From contig OZ176051.1 in assembly GCA_964247055.1 (NCBI GenBank), forward strand, positions 3,906,001-3,970,000: a stretch of 64,000 bases of DNA. The letters are read 5' to 3'. Shown piece by piece: positions 10,301 through 22,300 of this stretch. The translations under genes were made by a program, and so were the position numbers. Each line of letters starts with the position of its first letter. Position 1 is the stretch's first letter. The notes below the pieces were generated by a model. The model worked only from the letters and a program-made list of their open reading frames with translations, was not told where the DNA came from and made no database searches. Origin of the DNA: Paragordius varius. Its lineage: Eukaryota > Nematomorpha.

Positions 10301-13300
10301 TAAAACGCAAATGGTATATAATCTGATTACTTATATACAATGCAGCGATTAAATTTTAAATAACGAGTTGTTAACCTTTTCTGTGACAATCTGGTGTGCA
10401 ATATTGTAATTAAAAATATTATACCATTATTTTCTCGTCTGTTTGGATAAAAACTTTACGTTGATTATTTTGCATACATCAAGTTATCTATATAAGGTTC
10501 ATTTTATTTAGTAATATTTTATTAATATCAGAAACAGAAATCAAGAAAAAATTAGTTATATCTCAACAAGATAGAAAGCGATTAGTAAAACGAGTTTTTT
10601 TTGATGGAGAATGGACTGTGGATGTATCAAAGGATTTAGATATAAACTATAATACTGCTCGTCAAATTATGTATAAATATAAAAAAAACAATAGTTCAGA
10701 AATTCTAACTCGTGGAGGCACTAAAAACAAAAAAATTACGGAAGATATTATGCATTTCATAGATAATAAACTAACTTATCAGCCGTCATTAACAATTAAC
10801 CAGTTAAAAAATTTTTGGAAGATGAAAAATAAAATTATCTAAATCCTCTATAGACCGAGTAATCAAATCTTTAAAAATAACTTTGAAGTTAGCCCATCAT
10901 CTTAATGAAAAAGTCAATGATCCTCAAATAAAAGATTTAAGGAAAAAATACGCAATATGGTTTTCACAATCTTTCTCCGATGACTTAACAAATATTATTT
11001 ATTTGGATGAATGCGGTTATAATAACCATATTAGAAGAAGCCAAGGTCGATCCAAAAGTGGCACGAGAGCCAATATTGTGGTGTCTAGCGTAAAATGCAG
11101 AAACATCACTTTTATTGGAGCTCTGTCATTAAGAGGTATGGTTTATTACGAAATAGAAAGCCAAAGAACAGTCAATTCTCAACGCTTTACAAGTTTTTTT
11201 GATGGACTTTGTGAATATTTAAAGCGAGGCGATATTTAATATCATTTTATTATGGACAATGCACGGATTCACAAAAAAAATGAATTAAAAGGTAGAGCCG
11301 ATTTATACAAATACAAAATTGATTTTTTGTCCCCGTACAGTTATATGTTGAACCCAATCGAAATGGCATTTTCAATAATGAAAAATTTTGTCCGACAAAA
11401 TATTATATTAAACAATATGAATGCGAATGTGGAATTAGTGAATCTGATAAAATTGGCAGCGGGCTCCATAACATCGGAGGATAGCAGAAATTATTTTGAA
11501 AAGATAATGACAAATATGGTAAAGGCGGCAGCCGGTCTACCTTATATGTGATCTTTTTATAACATATACAATAAATGAAAACCATTTTTTAATATATTAT
11601 CTAAATTTGTCTCTTTAATAAAATCAAACAATGATTGATTTATTCAGGTATATTTGGTAATAGTTCAACTTTTTAAAAATAAGTCATTAAAGATTGTGTT
11701 GTGGAATATATGGGAAAAATTGTCATTAAATAATTGTGTTTTTTGCAAAATTTTATCCTAATACTAGCGTGAATCTCGTGCTGCTACGCAGCCCGAGGAA
11801 GTCCTTCGGACTTCTGGGGGGGGGGGGGGGGGTTCGAAGTTTGGATTTGAATGGGTCTACCGTTTTTCCTGTAGATCACAAAGCCAGCATTTTCCATTTT
11901 TATAAATATATAGATTACCATAAATAATGTTTTAATATCCATATATCTTTTAACATGCTATACATATGATAGATACTCCTTACTCAGCAGCTATCATCAA
12001 AGAAACGCTTGACTAAAATTTTTGCCTTTTAACAGGCCCTACGAAAAATCTTTCTCGAATTTTTACAGTCTCATACCGTGGACAAAAAAATACAATCAAA
12101 AAAATATTTTTGTGGACTTTGTTTTTTTTGAAAAAAATGGCTTTTACGGGGGGAGCGGGTAAAAAGAGGGCCTAAATCAAAAAAGTGACGCGACTATGTT
12201 CGGCGCAATCGAAAATAAGTAAACAAAATTGATATTTGAAATTGAATGGTCCAACACGTTCTCCGAAAAATTGACTTAACCCAGTTTTCACACGGGGTGG
12301 GCCCAAACTGGGGACCTAATTCCAAAAAAGGGCGAAGCTATTGTCGGGGCATTCATTAATGATTATATTTTTTCGATGTTTGGATTTGAATGGGTTCACC
12401 GGTTTTCCGGAAACAGATCACAAAGTTATATGAAAAATCAGTTTTTAGCGGCTAGCTCCTTACCCAGCAGCTATCATCAAATAAACGGTGGACTAAAATT
12501 TTTGCCTTTTAACAGGGAATACGTGGAATCTTTATTGAATTTTTAAGGTCTCATACCTAGGGCGAAAAATCGATTTAGAAAATTATTTTTGTGGACTTTG
12601 TTTTTTGAAAAAAATGGCATTTTACGGGGGGAGCGGGTAAAAAGAGGGTCTAAATCAAAAAAGTGGCTCGACTATGTTCGGCGCAATCGAAAATAAGTAA
12701 ACAAAAATCATATTTGAAATTGAATGGTCCAACACGTTCTCCGGAAAATTGTCTCAAAAACACGATTTTGTGGACTTCTGTTTTCAAAAAAAACCCGTTT
12801 TTCATACGGGGTGGGCCCGAACTGGGGGCCTATTTCAAAAAAAGGGCGAAGCTATTGTCGGGACATTTATTAATGATTATATTTTTTCGATATTTGGATT
12901 TGATTGGGTCTACCGGTTTTCCTGTACCAGATCACAAAGCCAGCATTTTCCATTTTTATAAATATATAGATGAGGATAAATAATGTATTAATATCCATAT
13001 ATCTTTTAACATGCTATACATATGATAGATACTCCTTACTCAGCAGCTATCATCAAAGAAACGCTTGACTAAAATTTTTGCCTTTTAACAGGCAATACGA
13101 AAAATCTTTCTCGAATTTTTACAGTCTCATACCGTGGACAAAAAAATACAATCAAAAAAATATTTTTGTGGACTTTGTTTTTTTTGAAAAAAATGGCTTT
13201 TACGGGGGGAGCGGGTAAAAAGAGGGCCTAAATCAAAAAAGTGACGCGACTATGTTCGGCGCAATCGAAAATAAGTAAACAAAATTGATATTTGAAATTG

Positions 13301-16300
13301 AATGGTCCAACACGTTCTCCGAAAAATTGACTTAACCCATTTTTCACATGGGGTGGGCCCAAACTGGGGACCTAATTCCAAAAAAGGGCGAAGCTATTGT
13401 CGGGGCATTCATTAATGATTATATTTTTTCGATGTTTGGATTTGAATGGGTTCACCGGTTTTCCGGAAACAGATCACAAAGTTATATGAAAAATCAGTTT
13501 TTAGCGGCTAGCTCCTTACCCAGCAGCTATCATCAAATAAACGGTGGACTAAAATTTTTGCCTTTTAACAGGGAATACGTGGAATCTTTATTGAATTTTT
13601 AAGGTCTCATACCTAGGGCGAAAAATCGATTTAGAAAATTATTTTTGTGGACTTTGTTTTTTGAAAAAAATGGCATTTTACGGGGGGAGCGGGTAAAAAG
13701 AGGGCCTAAATCAAAAAAGTGGCTCGACTATGTTCGGCGCAATCGAAAATAAGTAAACAAAAATCATATTTGAAATTGAATGGTCCAACACGTTCTCCGG
13801 AAAATTGTCTCAAAAACACGATTTTGTGGACTTCTGTTTTCAAAAAAAACCCGTTTTTCATACGGGGTGGGCCCGAACTGGGGGCCTATTTCAAAAAAAG
13901 GGCGAAGCTATTGTCGGGACATTTATTAATGATTATATTTTTTCGATATTTGGATTTGATTGGGTCTACCGGTTTTCCTGTACCAGATCACAAAGCCAGC
14001 ATTTTCCATTTTTATAAATATATAGATGAGGATAAATAATGTATTAATATCCATATATCTTTTAACATGCTATACATATGATAGATACTCCTTACTCAGC
14101 AGCTATCATCAAAGAAACGCTTGACTAAAATTTTTGCCTTTTAACAGGCAATACGAAAAATCTTTCTCGAATTTTTACAGTCTCATACCGTGGACAAAAA
14201 AATACAATCAAAAAAATAAAAAAGTGACGCGACTATGTTCGGCGCAATCGAAAATAAGTAAACAAAATTGATATTTGAAATTGAATGGTCCAACACGTTC
14301 TCCGAAAAATTGACTTAACCCAGTTTTCACACGGGGTGGGCCCAAACTGGGGACCTAATTCCAAAAAAGGGCGAAGCTATTGTCGGGGCATTCATTAATG
14401 ATTATATTTTTTCGATGTTTGGATTTGAATGGGTTCACCGGTTTTCCGGAAACAGATCACAAAGTTATATGAAAAATCAGTTTTTAGCGGCTAGCTCCTT
14501 ACCCAGCAGCTATCATCAAATAAACGGTGGACTAAAATTTTTGCCTTTTAACAGGGAATACGTGGAATCTTTATTGAATTTTTAAGGTCTCATACCTAGG
14601 GCGAAAAATCGATTTAGAAAATTATTTTTGTGGACTTTGTTTTTTGAAAAAAATGGCATTTTACGGGGGGAGCGGGTAAAAAGAGGGTCTAAATCAAAAA
14701 AGTGGCTCGACTATGTTCGGCGCAATCGAAAATAAGTAAACAAAAATCATATTTGAAATTGAATGGTCCAACACGTTCTCCGGAAAATTGTCTCAAAAAC
14801 ACGATTTTGTGGACTTCTGTTTTCAAAAAAAACCCGTTTTTCATACGGGGTGGGCCCGAACTGGGGGCCTATTTCAAAAAAAGGGCGAAGCTATTGTCGG
14901 GACATTTATTAATGATTATATTTTTTCGATATTTGGATTTGATTGGGTCTACCGGTTTTCCTGTACCAGATCACAAAGCCAGCATTTTCCATTTTTATAA
15001 ATATATAGATGAGGATAAATAATGTATTAATATCCATATATCTTTTAACATGCTATACATATGATAGATACTCCTTACTCAGCAGCTATCATCAAAGAAA
15101 CGCTTGACTAAAATTTTTGCCTTTTAACAGGCAATACGAAAAATCTTTCTCGAATTTTTACAGTCTCATACCGTGGACAAAAAAATACAATCAAAAAAAT
15201 ATTTTTGTGGACTTTGTTTTTTTTGAAAAAAATGGCTTTTACGGGGGGAGCGGGTAAAAAGAGGGCCTAAATCAAAAAAGTGACGCGACTATGTTCGGCG
15301 CAATCGAAAATAAGTAAACAAAATTGATATTTGAAATTGAATGGTCCAACACGTTCTCCGAAAAATTGACTTAACCCATTTTTCACATGGGGTGGGCCCA
15401 AACTGGGGACCTAATTCCAAAAAAGGGCGAAGCTATTGTCGGGGCATTCATTAATGATTATATTTTTTCGATGTTTGGATTTGAATGGGTTCACCGGTTT
15501 TCCGGAAACAGATCACAAAGTTATATGAAAAATCAGTTTTTAGCGGCTAGCTCCTTACCCAGCAGCTATCATCAAATAAACGGTGGACTAAAATTTTTGC
15601 CTTTTAACAGGGAATACGTGGAATCTTTATTGAATTTTTAAGGTCTCATACCTAGGGCGAAAAATCGATTTAGAAAATTATTTTTGTGGACTTTGTTTTT
15701 TGAAAAAAATGGCATTTTACGGGGGGAGCGGGTAAAAAGAGGGCCTAAATCAAAAAAGTGGCTCGACTATGTTCGGCGCAATCGAAAATAAGTAAACAAA
15801 AATCATATTTGAAATTGAATGGTCCAACACGTTCTCCGGAAAATTGTCTCAAAAACACGATTTTGTGGACTTCTGTTTTCAAAAAAAACCCGTTTTTCAT
15901 ACGGGGTGGGCCCGAACTGGGGGCCTATTTCAAAAAAAGGGCGAAGCTATTGTCGGGACATTTATTAATGATTATATTTTTTCGATATTTGGATTTGATT
16001 GGGTCTACCGGTTTTCCTGTACCAGATCACAAAGCCAGCATTTTCCATTTTTATAAATATATAGATGAGGATAAATAATGTATTAATATCCATATATCTT
16101 TTAACATGCTATACATATGATAGATACTCCTTACTCAGCAGCTATCATCAAAGAAACGCTTGACTAAAATTTTTGCCTTTTAACAGGCAATACGAAAAAT
16201 CTTTCTCGAATTTTTACAGTCTCATACCGTGGACAAAAAAATACAATCAAAAAAATATTTTTGTGGACTTTGTTTTTTTTGAAAAAAATGGCTTTTACGG

Positions 16301-19300
16301 GGGGAGCGGGTAAAAAGAGGGCCTAAATCAAAAAAGTGGCTCGACTATGTTCGGCGCAATCGAAAATAAGTAAACAAAAATCATATTTGAAATTGAATGG
16401 TCCAACACGTTCTCCGAAAAATTGACTTAACCCATTTTTCACACGGGGTGGGCCCAAACTGGGGACCTAATTCCAAAAAAGGGCGAAGCTATTGTCGGGG
16501 CATTCATTAATGATTATATTTTTTCGATGTTTGGATTTGAATGGGTTCACCGGTTTTCCGGAAACAGATCACAAAGTTATATGAAAAATCAGTTTTTAGC
16601 GGCTAGCTCCTTACCCAGCAGCTATCATCAAATAAACGGTGGACTAAAATTTTTGCCTTTTAACAGGGAATACGTGGAATCTTTATTGAATTTTTAAGGT
16701 CTCATACCTAGGGCGAAAAATCGATTTAGAAAATTATTTTTGTGGACTTTGTTTTTTGAAAAAAATGGCATTTTACGGGGGGAGCGGGTAAAAAGAGGGC
16801 CTAAATCAAAAAAGTGACGCGACTATGTTCGGCGCAATCGAAAATAAGTAAACAAAATTGATATTTGAAATTGAATGGTCCAACACGTTCTCCGAAAAAT
16901 TGACTTAACCCATTTTTCACACGGGGTGGGCCCAAACTGGGGACCTAATTCCAAAAAAGGGCGAAGCTATTGTCGGGGCATTCATTAATGATTATATTTT
17001 TTCGATGTTTGGATTTGAATGGGTTCACCGGTTTTCCGGAAACAGATCACAAAGTTATATGAAAAATCAGTTTTTAGCGGCTAGCTCCTTACCCAGCAGC
17101 TATCATCAAATAAACGGTGGACTAAAATTTTTGCCTTTTAACAGGGAATACGTGGAATCTTTATTGAATTTTTAAGGTCTCATACCTAGGGCGAAAAATC
17201 GATTTAGAAAATTATTTTTGTGGACTTTGTTTTTTGAAAAAAATGGCATTTTACGGGGGGAGCGGGTAAAAAGAGGGCCTAAATCAAAAAAGTGGCTCGA
17301 CTATGTTCGGCGCAATCGAAAATAAGTAAACAAAAATCATATTTGAAATTGAATGGTCCAACACGTTCTCCGGAAAATTGTCTCAAAAACACGATTTTGT
17401 GGACTTCTGTTTTCAAAAAAAACCCGTTTTTCATACGGGGTGGGCCCGAACTGGGGGCCTATTTCAAAAAAAGGGCGAAGCTATTGTCGGGACATTTATT
17501 AATGATTATATTTTTTCGATATTTGGATTTGATTGGGTCTACCGGTTTTCCTGTACCAGATCACAAAGCCAGCATTTTCCATTTTTATAAATATATAGAT
17601 GAGGATAAATAATGTATTAATATCCATATATCTTTTAACATGCTATACATATGATAGATACTCCTTACTCAGCAGCTATCATCAAAGAAACGCTTGACTA
17701 AAATTTTTGCCTTTTAACAGGCAATACGAAAAATCTTTCTCGAATTTTTACAGTCTCATACCGTGGACAAAAAAATACAATCAAAAAAATATTTTTGTGG
17801 ACTTTGTTTTTTTTGAAAAAAATGGCTTTTACGGGGGGAGCGGGTAAAAAGAGGGCCTAAATCAAAAAAGTGACGCGACTATGTTCGGCGCAATCGAAAA
17901 TAAGTAAACAAAATTGATATTTGAAATTGAATGGTCCAACACGTTCTCCGAAAAATTGACTTAACCCATTTTTCACATGGGGTGGGCCCAAACTGGGGAC
18001 CTAATTCCAAAAAAGGGCGAAGCTATTGTCGGGGCATTCATTAATGATTATATTTTTTCGATGTTTGGATTTGAATGGGTTCACCGGTTTTCCGGAAACA
18101 GATCACAAAGTTATATGAAAAATCAGTTTTTAGCGGCTAGCTCCTTACCCAGCAGCTATCATCAAATAAACGGTGGACTAAAATTTTTGCCTTTTAACAG
18201 GGAATACGTGGAATCTTTATTGAATTTTTAAGGTCTCATACCTAGGGCGAAAAATCGATTTAGAAAATTATTTTTGTGGACTTTGTTTTTTGAAAAAAAT
18301 GGCATTTTACGGGGGGAGCGGGTAAAAAGAGGGCCTAAATCAAAAAAGTGGCTCGACTATGTTCGGCGCAATCGAAAATAAGTAAACAAAAATCATATTT
18401 GAAATTGAATGGTCCAACACGTTCTCCGGAAAATTGTCTCAAAAACACGATTTTGTGGACTTCTGTTTTCAAAAAAAACCCGTTTTTCATACGGGGTGGG
18501 CCCGAACTGGGGGCCTATTTCAAAAAAAGGGCGAAGCTATTGTCGGGACATTTATTAATGATTATATTTTTTCGATATTTGGATTTGATTGGGTCTACCG
18601 GTTTTCCTGTACCAGATCACAAAGCCAGCATTTTCCATTTTTATAAATATATAGATTACGCTGATAATGATTAAAAGTTATTTTTGTATCTTGTTTTGAT
18701 ATTTATTATCAAAAATAAAACCGTTTTTATTGACTGGGAAAAGGTTTTTATTGCTTGGGAAAACGTTTTTATTGCTTGGGAAAACGTTTCAATTGACTGG
18801 GAAAACGTTTCAATTGACTGGGAAAACGTTTCGATTGACTGGGAAAACGTTTTGATTGACTGGGAAAACGTTTCGATTGACTGGGATAATGTTTCGATTG
18901 ACTGGGAAAACGTTTCCATTGACTGGGAAAATGTTTCGATTGACTGGGAAAACGTTTATTTAGACTGGGAAATGGTATATATATATATATATATATATAT
19001 CTCATATGATATTTATATTGGTATATTCTTTAAAAAATTATTTTTTTATTCCTATAAAAACATATGCTGACAATGACTCCTATATATACTTTGCCAGAGC
19101 GCTTTCTTTTCCTAATAGATTATTATTTAAAGTTCATATTTTAAACCTAACTAAATATTAAATTATGATGGCTTCTGTACGCTTTTTTAGACTTTTATCC
19201 GTCCAAAAAAATATTTCACAATTAATATAAAAAACGGTTTATTATATTACCTAAAATTTCCAATTTTTTGTAATTTAGATTCTTTTGCACAAAAAGAAGT

Positions 19301-22300
19301 ATCAAAAATAGTACCTAACACCCCGATACTCCCTGTGTTAAAAGGACCACCCCTCTTTAGAAATGACAGCAGTTTTCGTTCTTCAACTAATGCATTAAGC
19401 TCTCCAAAATTACCTTCATCATCAACTACATCCCTTTTAACCCGGGAAATTTTTAATTCAACTTTTGGAAATAATTCAAATTTCAAAGAACCGGAGTTTG
19501 CATCATCGAATGAAAAATCGATGATAGTATCGTCTGTTTTGAATTTAAATACCACTTCCCATTTTAGTACAACTGTACCAAAATCATTAGCAAATGAAAC
19601 TTTTAGTAATGGGGGAAACATTATAATTAATGTAATTACACCTAATCCTCAACAACAGCCATCTAACATCGATGGAAAACAATCGTCTGAGACGGATGTT
19701 TTAGATTCTAAAGAAACAATTGAAAAGACTAATGTAAAGACGGAAAAAACTTTACAACAAAGTTTGCTGATATCAACATTTGAAAAGTCTATCACAACTG
19801 CTATGCAAGAAATGACTCAACATATACAACGTCTCACGGAAAATTTTGAAAAAACGCTAACATCTAATACGGACATGATAAAAAGTATGGTTGAAACTAA
19901 CGCGAAAACACTCCAAACCCAATCCCAATTAACGGCTGCAGTTAAGGCTAATGATGAATTGCTCAAAGACATATTGGTAAAAAAATTATAAATTTTTATT
20001 AAGCTTTTTTAGGAGAAGATGTAAAGATTTACAAGCAATATAAAATTTATTTGGTTTTATAAACATGAGTGGACAATTATATATTGGCATAGGGGATAAT
20101 GTTATCCTTTTCAAGCGCATTTATTTAAATATCTAATTAAGTTTGAGATCAATTTTATTTGGTATAAGTTGATGTCTGTATATAATTAATAACATTTAAC
20201 TTTTGTTAAAGTTTTCATTATTTTTTATAATTTTAGGTTCAATTAAATAATTTGGCTTTATCGCAACAAAGTACACATGCCCAAATTGATATGTTACGTA
20301 CGCAGCCATTATCCCACAGATATTTTCCCAATAATTTAATGAATATGAATACAAATACACCCATCGATTATAATCAAATGCAACAATCCATGTTAATGTG
20401 GCAAAACCAACATTTTCAAACACCACAACCTTTACCTGGCCTTTATAACGCTAATTTACTCTATGATCAAGGTATATATAAAAATCCTGTGATGAACATA
20501 TCATAATATATATTTGATAAAATTTACATTATTTTAGATCGTTTGTCGAATTAATTGTTTAATAATGTAAAAATTTAAAAGTCTAATAGTTAATGTAATC
20601 TATGGGTACAAGCGGAGAACCGCTGCTTTTGACTATCTTTAAACAATTCAATACCAATACATATATATATTAAAATAAACTACGATAATTTAATATTAGA
20701 TAGTGTTTTTATGATTATATTCCGACTTTTAATTATATATATAGCAGATGAATTTTAAACAGTTTCAGGCCAAGATCATTTGAAAAAATAAATGCATATA
20801 TTTTAAATTATTTCAAAAATATGGTGTATAACAAATTCTCATATGGTGATTTTATGGTAAGGTATATAAGCCTTTTTTATATCACTTTATAGCAAATAAC
20901 TACCTTCCCAATAATATTAATAATGTTATATGGTCATCACATCTCAATGCTAACAAGAACAGTAGTAAGGATATAAACATTAGCAATATTCCTCCTAGTT
21001 TACCACAAACTACTATTAACATGATACCAGATTCTCAGTCTATCAAACATACATCTACCATAGATTTTAACTTTGGAAATACATCTGTACCAATTACCAC
21101 ATCATCTATGTCGAGTAGTACAAAAATCCTTACAAATAAAACCTCAAACAGTTCTCATCATAATAATAGCAAACTTTCTTTTGCTTATCCAAGCACAGGA
21201 GGTGGTTTTGCAGGATCTAAGTCAGCTGTTTTGACTCCGACTTTAAAGGGTTTATTTATATTTTGTTTTTTTTGGGATTTTAAAGTTCAGTTTTAAAAAC
21301 GGTTAAAATTGAATAATAACTGATTTGACTGCGTCCATGAATGTAGTTTCTGTCCTAATATTTATAATACCTTTTATCTGATAACTCGGAAATTTCATAT
21401 AAATTATATGGAATGTTTATTATATTAACCCCTGACCATAAGATAATGTCTTACCGTCGATATTCATTTTATATCAATTTGATTAATATATGTTGCAAAT
21501 TTTTTCTGGTTATTATTTAAAGCGGTCTCATCATTTTTACCGTTATTGTAAATTAATAATAATTTTTATTACTTTAAAATCAAAATGTTGAATATAGGGC
21601 ATAGTTTTAGCGAATCACACGATTTAGATGAGAATGATGTTGATGAATCCCTTCAACAACTTGAAGATGAACAATTATCATTGGCTAAATTACCTGCTTT
21701 TTCTTTCAAACCTTTCAATGAAATTAAGGTAAACTTTTTATTTTACGGATTAATTAAAATGTAGAATTTTAGGTTTTATACTAAAGTTTCGGTTTTCATT
21801 AATATTAGGTAATAAAATTATTGTTCTTCCTAAAAATTATACAGTGATCCAAACATTTAACTAAGCCTAGATTTTAACTCTGTGATTACAAACCATATAT
21901 ATTATATTTATAAATATTAATGCCCGTATTTTTAATCAAAAAATTTTATCCATTGAAAAATATTTATTATTTTTGTTTATATTTTTTTTGTATTTTTCCC
22001 TTTTCAATAGGTATCATCTCCGTCTGACCTTAAAACAACTACAAAATCTCAAGAAAAACCTCAACAGCTGATTTCTGTAGCGAAAACATTTAATTTAAAT
22101 AATTTTGAACAAATACAGAATCAAGATTTACAAAAAGTTCATTCTTCTGAAGAGTTGAATGAAAGTGATACGAGTGATGAATACAGCCAAACGTAATATG
22201 AAACAATTATTATTTTGTTTTGATTTTTATATCATTTTAAGAATTAAATTTTTAAATTTTAGTTATTATTTGCTATGTTTTTAAGTTTTATATAAACTGG

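Larger units (their letters stand above)
8243..18975. mobile_element. Composite inverted-repeat transposon structure, nested
   Basis: The outer ends are exact inverted copies: left CCATTTCCCAGTCTAAATAA, right TTATTTAGACTGGGAAATGG. Both abut (TA)n runs, consistent with TA-targeted Tc1/mariner-type insertion. Inside: 21-bp repeat array (+) 8243-8490, inverted arm 8489-8722, spacer, inverted arm 9285-9520, 21-bp array (-) 9516-9706. The array then flips again to (+) at 9711-9789, followed by arm 9790-9945, transposase remains 10529-11551, arm 11663-11766, satellite 11767-18656, rest of the arm 18657-18720, and 21-bp array (-) 18721-18975. It reads best as a short non-autonomous copy joined to a transposase-bearing copy of the same family, the latter split by the satellite. 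Confidence 0.75.
8201..19278 (+). other. 11.08-kb intron 8 of Nup358, filled with mobile and satellite DNA
   Basis: Donor at 8201 after codon phase 1 (AAA G) and acceptor ending TTTAG at 19278, where exon 9 resumes with AT to make Asp. Apart from about 40 bp on the left and 300 bp on the right it consists of the composite element and satellite listed below. Other Nup358 introns are 22-28 nt or 67-655 nt. Confidence 0.8.

Noticed and set aside
12663-18674. Repeated 106-, 84- and 70-codon ORFs (starts MARLCSAQSKIS, MGWAQTGDLI, MSQKHDFVDF)
   Set aside because: Each is one frame of a satellite monomer, recurring with the monomer period. There are overlapping alternative frames and no protein motif, so they are not genes.
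19247-19621. 124-codon minus-strand ORF
   Set aside because: Antisense of Nup358 exon 9, whose plus-strand frame joins in phase to both neighbours.
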